Shown: one piece after another, positions 8,357 to 17,132 of the stretch
How the letters are laid out: each line of letters opens with the position of its first letter
How positions within the stretch are numbered: the stretch's first letter is position 1
Program-made: the position numbers and the translations under genes
The notes under the pieces: model-generated
Databases searched by the model: none
Seen by the model: the letters and a program-made list of their open reading frames with translations, nothing else
What the model was told of the DNA's origin: nothing
Origin: JANRLT01 sp041736895
GTDB lineage: Bacteria > Planctomycetota > Planctomycetia > Pirellulales > JALHPA01
Reading direction: 5' to 3'
Length of the DNA stretch: 64,000 nucleotides
NCBI GenBank assembly: GCA_041736895.1
Contig: JBGSSS010000208.1
Coordinates: 1-64,000, forward strand

Positions 8357-11300
8357 ATGAATTTGTTTCGTTACTTCGATGCGCCGCAGTGGCTCTGGTT
8401 GTTGGTGTTGTTGGTGCCGATTTGGATTTGGGGGCGAAAGTCATTTGGCGCACTCTCCGGCAGTCGTCGCTGGTCGGCATTTGTCCTGCGCAGTTTGGTG
8501 CTCATTGCTGTAATCATGTCGCTGGCCGAAATCAAGTTCGTCCGCACGAGCGAGCAGTTGACCGTGATCTATGTCCTCGATCAATCGGCGAGTGTGCCGC
8601 GCGAGCAGCGCTTGCAGATGATTCGTTATGTCAACGCCGAGATCGAAGCGCATCGCAACGCGGCTCGGGGGGACAAGGTGGGGGTGATTGTCTTCGGCCG
8701 TACGGCCTTGATTGAGCAACCGCCTCACGATGCGACGATTCGCTTGCCGGTCAGTCTGGAGGGGCAACTCGAAAGCGATGCGACCAATCTGGCCGATGCA
8801 CTAAAACTGGCACAGTCGTCGTTCCCCGAAAGCTCTTCGGGCCGGATCGTCATTGTTTGCGATGGCAATGAAAACGTCGGCGACGCTCGGCAACAAGCGC
8901 AGCGTCTTGCTGCTGCCGGCATTGGCATCGATGTTATGCCGATTCTCTATCAGCCGCATCCGGAAATCGCCATCGAAAAAATCACTGTTCCGCTCGATGC
9001 GAATCGCGGGCAGCCGTTCGAGATCCGCACGGTGATCAATAGCCTTGGTACCAAGGACAACGTCGGTGGAACATTGAAGATCATCCGCAAAACGAACGAC
9101 CGCGAAGATGTGCTCCAGCAGGAACGCATCGAGCTATCTCCGGGCAAGCATGTCTACACGCTGCGCGAAGAACTCGATGCGACCGACTTCTACACTTATG
9201 AAGCTCGCTTTATTCCCGACGACTCGAAGCGCGACGTCTACACGCAGAATAACATGGCCACCTCGTTCACGAACGTCCGCGGCAAGGGGCAGGTTCTGCT
9301 CATCGATTATCACGATCCCGATGCGAATACGCCGCGCGGGCAGCATGATTTTCTGATTCAGGCGTTGAAGCGAGAGAATCTGCAGGTCACCGTCCGCAGC
9401 AACAACGAACTGTTTACATCGCTCGCGGAGTTGCAAGCCTACGACACCGTCGTCTTGTGCAACACGCCGCGCGAGATGTTCACTGACGAGCAAGTCCGGA
9501 TGCTCATTCACAACACCCGCGAACTTGGCGCAGGGCTGGTGCTGCTCGGCGGCGAGAATGCCTTTGGGGCCGGCGGTTGGGCCGAGTCGGAATTGGAAGC
9601 GGCACTCCCCGTCGATTTTCAGATTCGCAATGCCCAGGTCGCTCCGGTCGGCGCGTTAGCGATGGTCATCGATCGCTCGGGCTCGATGAACGGCGACAAA
9701 ATTCGCATGGCCGTGACATCGGCGATTGCGAGCGTCGATGTGCTCGCGCCGTGGGACACGGTGATCGTCACAGCGTTTGATTCGGCGGGTTACATGGTCG
9801 TGCCGGCAACGAAAAAAGGAACGAACTCACTCGGCATCAAGAAAGCGATCTCCAATCTCGGCCCGGGCGGCGGCACGAACATGGAGCCGGGTATTCGTTT
9901 GGCGTACGAAGAACTGCAGAAAGTCAAACACGCCGCCGTGAAGCACATGGTCATTCTCACGGATGGCCAAACCGAAGGATCTGGCTACGAGCAGCTCATT
10001 CAGAAAATCCAGCAAGACAAAATCACGGTCTCGACGATTGCTGTCGGCGGTGATGCTGACAAGCGTTTGCTCTCGCAGTTGGCTTCAATCGGTCGCGGCA
10101 GGTTTTATCACGCCCTCAATCCCAAGGTTTTGCCGCGAATATTTCAGCAGGAGGCTCGAAAAATCTCGCGTCCGTTAATTCATGAAAACTCCAGCGGCTT
10201 CACGGCGTTACAGAAAAATCCTCACGACGCGTTCAAGGGAATCGACGGGGGTGTTCCGCCGCTCACGGGCTATGTTCGCAGTACCGTCAAGAATCACCCG
10301 CTAGTCGAAGTTGCACTCGTCGCCTCAGAACCTCGCGACAACGGCGACGAATCAGAAAAGTACAACACGCTTCTGGCGAGTTGGACGTATGGTCTCGGTA
10401 AGACGGCTGTTTGGACTAGCGACACAGGTCAACGCTGGGCCAATGGCTGGTCAAATAAATGGCCGCATTACGATCGGTTCTTCAGTCAGCTCATCCGCTG
10501 GAGCATGCGCCCCAGCGGCGACACGGGAAAATACACCGTTGTCACCAACACCGTTAATGAACGGGCACAAGTCATTGTTACTGCGATGAATCAGGATGAG
10601 GAGTTCATCAACTTTCTGCGCATGAACGGTTCGGTCGTCGGTCCGGACATGAAACCAATTCCGTTGGAATTGAAGCAGGTCTCGCCGGGACGCTATCTCG
10701 CTGACTTCGCCGCGAGCACAAGCGGCAACTACATGATCATGATCTCGCCCGGGGCGAATCAAGCTCCTTTGATCACGGGCATGACCGTTTCGTACTCCGC
10801 CGAGTATGCCGATCGCGAACCAAATCCGGTGCTGCTTGCGCAAATCGCGGCACTCCAGCCGCGCAATCGAATACTCGAACAAGATGCCGCTGCGGGGCAA
10901 GTTATCTCCGGCAAGAACGTTGACGAGATGTTGCAGTTCGATACCTTTCGCCGAACGTTGCCGCAGCCCGTCGCGTCGCAGGAGATCTGGCATTGGGTTT
11001 TGTTCGCGGCCGGTTGTCTTTTCTTTGTCGATGTGTTTCAACGCCGTGTCTCGATCGATTGGGCCTATTTCGGCGGACTCGTACGCGAACGGTTCGATCG
11101 CTTGCTGGGTCGCCGGCCTATTTTGGCAACGGCAACTCCGCTCGATCGTTTGCAGCAACTGAAAAAGGCCGTGGCGCAGGACCGCAAAACGTTGTCCGAT
11201 CCGCCGCCTCTTTTATCGCCCGCCGATCCGAGTGTGCTAGGCGAGCCCAGCGCGAAGCCGTCAGTTGCCGCGACCGCAGCGCCGCCTCCAGCGGTACCCG

Positions 11301-11377
11301 TTACTGAGGAAATTGATTACACGAATCGCTTGCTGCAAGCGAAGAAAGATGCGCTGCGTAAGCGGAAGAAAAACTAA
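8357..11377 (+). CDS. Large membrane protein with two VWA domains and a glutamine-amidotransferase-like domain
   Basis: The start is taken at ATG 8357 (MNLFRYFDAPQWLWLLVLLV), giving 1006 aa; the open frame extends upstream to 8189 without coding character. Two N-terminal membrane helices (about 10-30 and 40-58) precede VWA domain 1, whose MIDAS reads DQSAS at about residue 73. A GATase1-like domain (about 313-425, ending GGENAFGAGG) follows, then VWA domain 2 with a perfect DRSGS MIDAS at about 436. A C-terminal helix lies at about 880-900, before a proline-rich tail. Such proteins are common in Planctomycetes beside BatA- and MoxR-type systems. The function is unknown; metal-dependent protein binding is likely. 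Confidence 0.9.
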   Translation: MNLFRYFDAPQWLWLLVLLVPIWIWGRKSFGALSGSRRWSAFVLRSLVLIAVIMSLAEIKFVRTSEQLTVIYVLDQSASVPREQRLQMIRYVNAEIEAHRNAARGDKVGVIVFGRTALIEQPPHDATIRLPVSLEGQLESDATNLADALKLAQSSFPESSSGRIVIVCDGNENVGDARQQAQRLAAAGIGIDVMPILYQPHPEIAIEKITVPLDANRGQPFEIRTVINSLGTKDNVGGTLKIIRKTNDREDVLQQERIELSPGKHVYTLREELDATDFYTYEARFIPDDSKRDVYTQNNMATSFTNVRGKGQVLLIDYHDPDANTPRGQHDFLIQALKRENLQVTVRSNNELFTSLAELQAYDTVVLCNTPREMFTDEQVRMLIHNTRELGAGLVLLGGENAFGAGGWAESELEAALPVDFQIRNAQVAPVGALAMVIDRSGSMNGDKIRMAVTSAIASVDVLAPWDTVIVTAFDSAGYMVVPATKKGTNSLGIKKAISNLGPGGGTNMEPGIRLAYEELQKVKHAAVKHMVILTDGQTEGSGYEQLIQKIQQDKITVSTIAVGGDADKRLLSQLASIGRGRFYHALNPKVLPRIFQQEARKISRPLIHENSSGFTALQKNPHDAFKGIDGGVPPLTGYVRSTVKNHPLVEVALVASEPRDNGDESEKYNTLLASWTYGLGKTAVWTSDTGQRWANGWSNKWPHYDRFFSQLIRWSMRPSGDTGKYTVVTNTVNERAQVIVTAMNQDEEFINFLRMNGSVVGPDMKPIPLELKQVSPGRYLADFAASTSGNYMIMISPGANQAPLITGMTVSYSAEYADREPNPVLLAQIAALQPRNRILEQDAAAGQVISGKNVDEMLQFDTFRRTLPQPVASQEIWHWVLFAAGCLFFVDVFQRRVSIDWAYFGGLVRERFDRLLGRRPILATATPLDRLQQLKKAVAQDRKTLSDPPPLLSPADPSVLGEPSAKPSVAATAAPPPAVPVTEEIDYTNRLLQAKKDALRKRKKN

Positions 11378-11563
11378 GAACTCGACGCGTTATTTGCGAG
11401 AGAAAAATGCCGGCCTTGGACGGTCCGGCTAAGTGGAGCTTGCTGCGTAAGTTGTGGCACAAATACAGTCGGCTTATCTACAACTTGATCCTATATGTAT
11501 TGATATCGATTTGTTACGATGGAATGTCCAACATACACATTTCATCGCTTACTAGTTCCCCTC

Positions 11564-12679
11564 ATGGCCCATCCTTGGATTGCCGACCGCGCGTTGGCGT
11601 TTGATAGCTCCGGTATCCGCAAAGTTTTTGAACTTGCGGCCAAGATGAGCGACCCGATTAATTTGAGCATCGGCCAGCCGGACTTTGATGTGCCAGAAGT
11701 CGGCCGCGACGCCGCGGTGAAAGCAATTCAGTCTCGCAAGAACGCCTACAGCGTCACGCAAGGAATCGCGCCATTGCGCGAAACGTTGCAAAAGCAAGTT
11801 GACGCCGAGTGGAAGCACCAGGATCGCCAGTTGTTCCTCACCAGCGGCACGAGCGGGGCGTTGGTAATGGCAATGATGGCGCTCGTGAACCCCGGCGACG
11901 AGGTGCTGATCTTCGATCCGTACTTTGTCATGTACGAACCGCTAGTGAAGCTCGTCGGCGGGACGCCCGTTTTGATCGACACGTATCCTGATTTCAAGAT
12001 TGATCTGGCCAAAGTTCGCCCCGCGATCACGCCGCGCACGAAGTTGATCCTCCTAAACACGCCAGCAAATCCCACTGGCTATGTCGCGAACGAAGCCGAG
12101 GTTCGCGGGTTGGCGGAACTAGCCAAAGAGAAAAACATCGCGCTCATCAGTGACGAGATCTATCGGCTGTTCTGCTACGACACCCCGTTCGTCTCACCGG
12201 CGAAGTACAATCCCGACACGATCGTCATCGATGGCTTCTCCAAGTCATATGGCATGACCGGCTGGCGAATCGGCTGGGTGCATGGGCCGAGCGCCGTGAT
12301 TGAGCAACTCATCAAGCTGCAACAGTACACGTTCGTCTGCGCGCCGCAACCGTTGCAATGGGGCGCGCTGGCGGCGTTGGATGTCGATATGTCGCCGCAC
12401 ATCGCGGCGTATCGCGAGAAACGCGACCTGATTTACAACGGTCTCAAATCGCATTACGACGTCACCAAACCGGGCGGCGCGTTTTATATCTTCCCGAAAG
12501 TTCCCGCCGGACCATGGCGCGACGCGGGCGAGTTCGTCGCGGCAGCCATCGAGCGGCAATTGCTGATCATCCCCGGTCAAATCTTCAGCCGCGCTTCGAC
12601 ACACTTCCGCATCTCGTACGCTGCGGAAAACAAAACGATCGAACGCGGGATTAAGGTGCTCCAGGAACAGGCAAAGTAG
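11564..12679 (+). CDS. Pyridoxal-phosphate class I/II aminotransferase
   Basis: The product is 371 aa from ATG 11564 (MAHPWIADRALAFDSSGIRK); the frame opens at 11519 but the added residues are not conserved-looking. It is an aspartate-aminotransferase-fold enzyme. Visible motifs are SIGQPDFDVPE, the PANPTG loop, the aspartate pairing with PLP nitrogen (ISDEIYRLF), the PLP Schiff-base lysine at about Lys227 in GFSKSYGMTGWRIGW, and a C-terminal FRISYA arginine that binds the substrate carboxylate. The amino-acid specificity is not readable. Its TAG stop codon is formed by the GTAGCC end of the hairpin repeat at 12676. Confidence 0.92.
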   Translation: MAHPWIADRALAFDSSGIRKVFELAAKMSDPINLSIGQPDFDVPEVGRDAAVKAIQSRKNAYSVTQGIAPLRETLQKQVDAEWKHQDRQLFLTSGTSGALVMAMMALVNPGDEVLIFDPYFVMYEPLVKLVGGTPVLIDTYPDFKIDLAKVRPAITPRTKLILLNTPANPTGYVANEAEVRGLAELAKEKNIALISDEIYRLFCYDTPFVSPAKYNPDTIVIDGFSKSYGMTGWRIGWVHGPSAVIEQLIKLQQYTFVCAPQPLQWGALAALDVDMSPHIAAYREKRDLIYNGLKSHYDVTKPGGAFYIFPKVPAGPWRDAGEFVAAAIERQLLIIPGQIFSRASTHFRISYAAENKTIERGIKVLQEQAK

Positions 12680-12729
12680 CCAACTTGCTCTGCAAGTTGG
12701 AATGCCGACTTGCAGAGCAAGTCGGCTAC
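12676..12729. repeat. Inverted hairpin doublet, family D
   Basis: The unit begins GTAGCC and ends GGCTAC. Arm 1 is CCAACTTGC-TCT-GCAAGTTGG and arm 2 is CCGACTTGC-AGA-GCAAGTCGG, with a 4-base spacer. Both arms are self-complementary even though they differ by an A:T to G:C exchange. It fills the convergent gap between the aminotransferase and flhB and supplies the aminotransferase stop codon. Confidence 0.85.
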
Positions 12730-12730
12730 T

Positions 12731-13801
12731 CTAAGTTGGCATCGCCTTGCCTTTAAGTTGATAGACGTAAGCCAAGACTTCGGCGACGGCACCGTAGAGT
12801 TTGTCGGGTATCGGATGGCCGAGGTCGACGTCCTTGAAGAGCGCCTGCGCGAGCGGTTTCTTTTCGACGATCGGAATGTTGTGCTCGAGGGCGAGGCGGC
12901 GAATCTGCTGCGCCATCGCCCCTGCCCCTTTGGCGACGACGACCGGCGCACGCATCGTTTTCGAGTCGTACTGAATCGCGATCGCCAACTCGGTCGGGTT
13001 CGTAATGACGACGTCGGCCTTGGGGACGTCGCTCTTCATGCGATTCTGAGCGAGTTGACGCTGAATTTGGCGGCGGCGCGAAACCATCGCCGGATCGCCT
13101 TGCTGGTTCTTCATTTCTTCGCGCACTTCATCGGTTGACATCTTCAGATTCTTCTCGTGCTGCCAATATTGCCAGAGATAATCGAGGAGCGAAAGGATCA
13201 CGAGCGCGACGGTAACCTTGATGCATATCCAGAGCAATGTCTCGACTAGGAAGACGGCGATCTCGGAAACCTCGCGCCCGCTAAGGCCGAGAATCTCTTC
13301 AAGTTGGTTCATAAACGCGACATACGCCACGGTGCCGATGACGCCGATCTTGAATAATCCCTGCACCACGGTGACCGCCGATTGCATCGACATCAGCCGC
13401 CAAAATCCGGCAATCGGGTCGAGCCGGCTGATGTCCGGCATCAGCTTCTCGGGCAGAAACAGAATTCCGACTTGCAAGAGATGCACCAAGATGCCCGCAA
13501 TGAAGACGATCGCCAAAAATGGCGCGAGCGCGAGCGCAACAGCGGCGAGGACGCGCCACCAGTGAGCTTGCCATGTTGCCGGATCGAGTTCCAGCCACGC
13601 CGTTCCGCCCCAGTGTTCTTGGCTCAGGTCGAAGAACAGCTTGACGACAGCAGAGCCGAGATTGAGCAGCGCGATCAGCGCGACCAACAGCAGCACGGCC
13701 GAGGCGAGATCCTGGCTGTGGACGACGTTGCCTTCCTCGCGGGCTTGCTGCCGGCGATGGGGCGTCGCGTCCTGTGATTTCTCGCCAGCATCGTCTGCCA
13801 T
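12731..13801 (-). CDS. flhB: Flagellar export switch protein FlhB
   Basis: The 356 aa product has an N-terminus rich in charges (EKSQDATPHRRQQAREEG), four membrane helices (about 35-205) and a cytoplasmic domain. FlhB belongs to the type III flagellar export gate and switches export from rod/hook to filament substrates after self-cleavage in the motif Asn-Pro-Thr-His. Here the motif at residues 268-271 reads NPTE (VVITNPTELAIAIQYDSKTM), so the histidine is replaced by glutamate. The position matches the E. coli site. It is the last gene of the flagellar block, about 60 bp after fliR. Confidence 0.95.
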   Translation of the reverse strand: MADDAGEKSQDATPHRRQQAREEGNVVHSQDLASAVLLLVALIALLNLGSAVVKLFFDLSQEHWGGTAWLELDPATWQAHWWRVLAAVALALAPFLAIVFIAGILVHLLQVGILFLPEKLMPDISRLDPIAGFWRLMSMQSAVTVVQGLFKIGVIGTVAYVAFMNQLEEILGLSGREVSEIAVFLVETLLWICIKVTVALVILSLLDYLWQYWQHEKNLKMSTDEVREEMKNQQGDPAMVSRRRQIQRQLAQNRMKSDVPKADVVITNPTELAIAIQYDSKTMRAPVVVAKGAGAMAQQIRRLALEHNIPIVEKKPLAQALFKDVDLGHPIPDKLYGAVAEVLAYVYQLKGKAMPT

Positions 13802-13850
13802 GAAGCAAGGAGGAAGGAGTCAGAAGGAAGAAGAAAATTACGAGAATCTC

Positions 13851-13876
13851 AAAGCCCAGGGGTTTACCCCCTGGGA
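13851..13876. repeat. Hairpin repeat, family C
   Basis: AAAGCCCAGGGG, loop TTTA, CCCCCTGGG. On the minus strand the loop TAA is the stop codon of fliR, so the last residues of FliR (DPRG) are encoded by the repeat. Confidence 0.85.
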
Positions 13877-14679
13877 TCTGTTGGCATCGATTTCTGCGCC
13901 GGTTCGATAATCATTTGCGTGCTTCGATTGATCGTGTCCGGCAGGCGTTCTTCGAACATCCAGGCCATTGCACTGATACTCAACGCGAGCGTGCCTAGGC
14001 AGACGAGCGAGTTTATGCCAAAGCCTAGCGACATCACGTTGAGCGCCGGCATTCCGCGGCCGATGAGTCCGATCAGCACGTTGGTCAGGACGAGCGCCAT
14101 CATTGCCGGTGCAGCGACGCGAATGCCGAGCGACATGCTTTCGCTCAAGAGCGTCACCATGAAGGGCCCTGCCCCATCGAGAACGTGATCACTGCCGATC
14201 GGCAGCGCGCGAAAGGTCTGAATCAAGCCGCCGATCAACAGCCGATGCCCGCCGACGATTGCCAGGATTGCCATCATGACCAGCGATAACAGATGCGAAA
14301 ACAGCGGCATTTCCGTGTCGAAGCTCGGATTAAACACATCGGCCAACGACATGCCGCCGAGTTGGCCGGCAATCTGCCCGGCGATTTGAATCCCGCCCAT
14401 CAGCAGCACGACGCCCAATCCGAGCACCATGCCAATCAGCACTTCGCCGACGAGCATGATGACGTATTCGAGTGTGATCGCCGGCGTCGCTCCAAGGGTT
14501 CCCCACTGCATCGGCATGAGCAGCAGCGTCAAACTCGCGGCCAGCGCGCCGCGCACGGTCATTGGAATTTCCGTCGAGCTGAACAACGGCGCGGTCGTGA
14601 TCATTCCCCCGACCCGCGCGAGCACGAGCGTGAATGTGAGGACGACCTCGATCAGCGTTTGTTCTAGGAACGAGGCCAT
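13864..14679 (-). CDS. fliR: Flagellar export gate protein FliR
   Basis: The 271 aa product has six predicted membrane helices (for example VVLTFTLVLARVGGMITTAP and LTLLLMPMQW), the normal size and topology of FliR. FliR, FliP and FliQ build the helical export channel of the flagellar type III system. Conserved glycine-rich segments (GEVLIGMVLGLGVVLLMGG) are present. The final residues and the TAA stop fall inside a family C hairpin repeat, so the original C-terminus has probably been replaced. fliQ lies about 105 bp upstream. Confidence 0.94.
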   Translation of the reverse strand: MASFLEQTLIEVVLTFTLVLARVGGMITTAPLFSSTEIPMTVRGALAASLTLLLMPMQWGTLGATPAITLEYVIMLVGEVLIGMVLGLGVVLLMGGIQIAGQIAGQLGGMSLADVFNPSFDTEMPLFSHLLSLVMMAILAIVGGHRLLIGGLIQTFRALPIGSDHVLDGAGPFMVTLLSESMSLGIRVAAPAMMALVLTNVLIGLIGRGMPALNVMSLGFGINSLVCLGTLALSISAMAWMFEERLPDTINRSTQMIIEPAQKSMPTDPRG

Positions 14680-14707
14680 GAGTGACGAGTTCTATTTTCC
14701 TTTTCTC

Positions 14708-14733
14708 AAAGCCCAGGGGTTCATCCCCTGGGA
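14708..14733. repeat. Hairpin repeat, family C
   Basis: AAAGCCCAGGGG, loop TTCA, TCCCCTGGG, in the fliQ-fliR spacer. Same orientation and nearly the same sequence as the copies at 13851 and 24724. Confidence 0.85.
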
Positions 14734-14785
14734 GCATTTTTTGATTGCTAAACAGCAAGCCTGTGGGCAGTATTGCTGCAACTCA

Positions 14786-15055
14786 TTACATCCACGTCTT
14801 CCCCGCGCCGGCAAAAATCTCTTGCGTGTATTGCATCATTTGCGTGACCAGCCAAGGCAGCGTCAGACTCAGGACCAGCACCATCGCGATGAACTTGGGA
14901 ACAAACGCGACGGTTTGTTCCTGGATTTGTGTCAACGCTTGCAGCAACCCGACGATCAATCCCACGACCAAGCCAGCAATCAACACTGGCGCACTGATGA
15001 GTAGACTCATCATGATCGCGTTGCGGGCCAGATCGATCGCGTCTTGTGGGTCCAT
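14786..15055 (-). CDS. fliQ: Flagellar export gate protein FliQ
   Basis: The 89 aa product, with two membrane helices (about 15-38 and 50-72), has the family's standard length. It starts MDPQDAIDLARNAIMMSLLI and shows the conserved GLIVGLLQALTQIQEQTVAF segment and the FVPK loop. FliQ is a small multi-copy component of the export channel with FliP and FliR. It lies between fliP (98 bp upstream) and fliR, in the order usual for flagellar operons. Confidence 0.95.
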   Translation of the reverse strand: MDPQDAIDLARNAIMMSLLISAPVLIAGLVVGLIVGLLQALTQIQEQTVAFVPKFIAMVLVLSLTLPWLVTQMMQYTQEIFAGAGKTWM

Positions 15056-15153
15056 GCGGGGAAAGAATCTAGAATGAAGGAGTTAGGAGTTAGAATCTGA
15101 GCCGAGGATGTAAGTCCCCGGGTGAGTTGCGTAGGACTCTGAGGATGCAGTCG

Positions 15154-15990
15154 CTAGTGAAAACTCTGCAGCAGCATCTCGACGACCAAATGCCAGCCAT
15201 CGACCAGTACAAATAGCAGCAGTTTGAACGGCAGCGAAATCAACACCGGCGGCAACATCATCATGCCCATCGAGATCGTGACCGTCGCAATGACGATATC
15301 GAGGACCAGGAACGGCAGATAAATCTGAAAACCGATCAAGAACGCCGTTTTAAGCTCGCTGAGTAAAAATGCCGGCAGCAAAACTTGCAGCGGCACGTCG
15401 TCATACGTCTTTGGTTCGGTCGTCTCCGGCGGCATGTAGCGATAGAACATCCAGACGTCGTCGCGGTTGCCCGTGCGTTCGATCTGTTCGCTCATGAACC
15501 GGCGAATCGGCGCGACTCCACGTTCCCAGGCTTCGGTCAGCGTGATTTGTTTTGCGGTGTAAGGCTTGATCCCTTCGTCGTAGCTCTGTTTCCAGACCGG
15601 AGTCATGATCAGCAGACTCAAGAACAACGCGATGCTTGTCAGCACCTGCCCCGGCGGAAGCTGCTGCGTCCCAAGCGCTTGTCGCAAGAGGCCTAGCACG
15701 ACGACGATCCGCACAAAGCAGGTCGTCATCAGCATCACCGCCGGCGCGAGACTCAGCACCGTCATCAGTAGCATGACCTGCAGCGTGCTCGATAGCCCTT
15801 CGGGACTGGTCCACGCATCGGGTCCGCCGCCGAGATTCGCCGGGACGGGCAACGTCAGCCCGCGGTTCGGTGTTTCCGCCGCGCCTTGCGCGAGGAGCGA
15901 ATTGTTGCAGCAAACAAAGGCTAGCAACACCATCAAAACACGGAGCAATACCGCGGTACCGATTGCTTTGCTGCTTAGCAATTTACCCAT
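15154..15990 (-). CDS. fliP: Flagellar export gate protein FliP
   Basis: The 278 aa product has an N-terminal signal/membrane helix (about 10-35), then the FliP core: LMTVLSLAPAVMLMTTCFVR, GTQQLPPGQVLTSIALFLSL, a periplasmic loop, and C-terminal helices ending in the conserved MMMLPPVLISLPFKLLLFVL. FliP forms the pentameric base of the export channel. Its start overlaps the fliO stop by 8 bp, consistent with translational coupling. Confidence 0.96.
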   Translation of the reverse strand: MGKLLSSKAIGTAVLLRVLMVLLAFVCCNNSLLAQGAAETPNRGLTLPVPANLGGGPDAWTSPEGLSSTLQVMLLMTVLSLAPAVMLMTTCFVRIVVVLGLLRQALGTQQLPPGQVLTSIALFLSLLIMTPVWKQSYDEGIKPYTAKQITLTEAWERGVAPIRRFMSEQIERTGNRDDVWMFYRYMPPETTEPKTYDDVPLQVLLPAFLLSELKTAFLIGFQIYLPFLVLDIVIATVTISMGMMMLPPVLISLPFKLLLFVLVDGWHLVVEMLLQSFH

Positions 15991-17026
15991 GGGTCACCTC
16001 GCGATTCGTGAGCGATCCGCCGCGCAGCCTTGCGCGAACATCGTCCAACGTTGCCGAGGACGCTGGCGGATCATCCGCCGGTTCATTGATGTTGGGGCGA
16101 ATGCTTGTGACCTGGCGAAACATGTCGCCAAAGGTCTTAGTCGAACTGTTGGCTTGCGATTGCTGACACATGCCGGCTAGGCGATCGACCTCGAGCGGGT
16201 CAGTGATCTCGGTCAGCGTGTCACAGCCGTCGGGCGACATGGCGACGAGCAATATCTTGTTGCCGAAGCGAATGACCTGAAGCGATTGACGAGGTGCGAG
16301 CGGCGTTTGACCAAGGACATCGACAACGTCGCGGCCAAGTTTTTGCTTGGCCCCGGGCATCCCGCGGCGGAGCAACTTGATCGTGACGACAAAGAGCCCG
16401 AGCACAATCGCCAGGCTGCCGAGCATTGTGCCGAAGCTGCCCCAACTGCTGCTAGCTGCCGAGGACTTGGTGTTTGGGCCGGCGAGCGGCAAGGGCTTGG
16501 CTCCGTTCGCATTGAGCGGACGGGGCGCGTTGTTCGCCGCTTCATTCTTCAATTGGTCGCTCTTTTGGTTCTCATTGATGATCGGCACCGTGTGCGTCGC
16601 TGGAACATTCAGCGGCGCAACCGCTGGCGACCCCGTTGCGACTGGCTGCTGATACACCGCTTGCGTATTCGGCGAAGCGGGAGCCGGCTCTGGCCGTGCC
16701 GCAACATTCATCGGGCTGATCGCCGCAGTATTTGCAGGCCCTGAGTTCGTTGGCAGAGGGTTTACCGAGGCAGGTGCCGCTGCCGGCTGATTCAAGAGTC
16801 GCAGATACTCGCGCGAATCATCGTTCGGCGGTGTCGCTAATGTGGGCTGACCAAGATTCGGCTGCGCAGCAAGGTTCGGCTGCGGTCCGGGGTCATGGAG
16901 ACCGCGAGATGCGCCGTCGTTTGGCCCATATTGCGGCGGCGCGAGTTGCGGTGTTTGCGCTTTCACGGGCGCGAGCCAGAGAAGACTCGCGAGCGCTATA
17001 CAGTAAGTTGTGCGATTCCAGGACAT
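15983..17026 (-). CDS. fliO: FliO-family flagellar assembly protein
   Basis: The 347 aa product is much longer than enterobacterial FliO. A signal peptide (about 1-23, ending VKAQ) is followed by about 170 residues rich in Pro, Asn, Ala and Gln. One membrane helix comes next (about 195-220, MLGSLAIVLGLFVVTIKLLR), and then the small cytoplasmic FliO domain with the pattern DVLGQTPLAPRQSLQVIRFG. FliO helps FliP assemble. The call rests on that C-terminal domain and on its position directly before fliP, which it overlaps by 8 bp. The long low-complexity periplasmic part is a local feature of unknown role. Confidence 0.82.
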   Translation of the reverse strand: MSWNRTTYCIALASLLWLAPVKAQTPQLAPPQYGPNDGASRGLHDPGPQPNLAAQPNLGQPTLATPPNDDSREYLRLLNQPAAAPASVNPLPTNSGPANTAAISPMNVAARPEPAPASPNTQAVYQQPVATGSPAVAPLNVPATHTVPIINENQKSDQLKNEAANNAPRPLNANGAKPLPLAGPNTKSSAASSSWGSFGTMLGSLAIVLGLFVVTIKLLRRGMPGAKQKLGRDVVDVLGQTPLAPRQSLQVIRFGNKILLVAMSPDGCDTLTEITDPLEVDRLAGMCQQSQANSSTKTFGDMFRQVTSIRPNINEPADDPPASSATLDDVRARLRGGSLTNREVTHG

Positions 17027-17060
17027 CCGTGACCTGTGGCTTTCTGTGAGTCGTTCTTCT

Positions 17061-17116
17061 AAGCCCAGGGGCTTTATGCCCCTGGGTGACCCACGGGGAT
17101 AAACCCCGTGGGCTTA
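17061..17116. repeat. Inverted hairpin doublet, family C
   Basis: Two hairpins are separated by three bases: CCCAGGGGC/GCCCCTGGG with loop TTTAT-like, then CCCACGGGG/CCCCGTGGG, ending GGGCTTAG. The doublet lies between fliN and fliO. The two stems differ by a G:C to C:G swap that preserves pairing. Confidence 0.87.
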
Positions 17117-17132
17117 GCGTGGTGAAATATCG

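Noticed and set aside
11407..11604. 65-codon plus-strand frame before the aminotransferase
   Set aside because: Overlaps the aminotransferase start and has no coding character.
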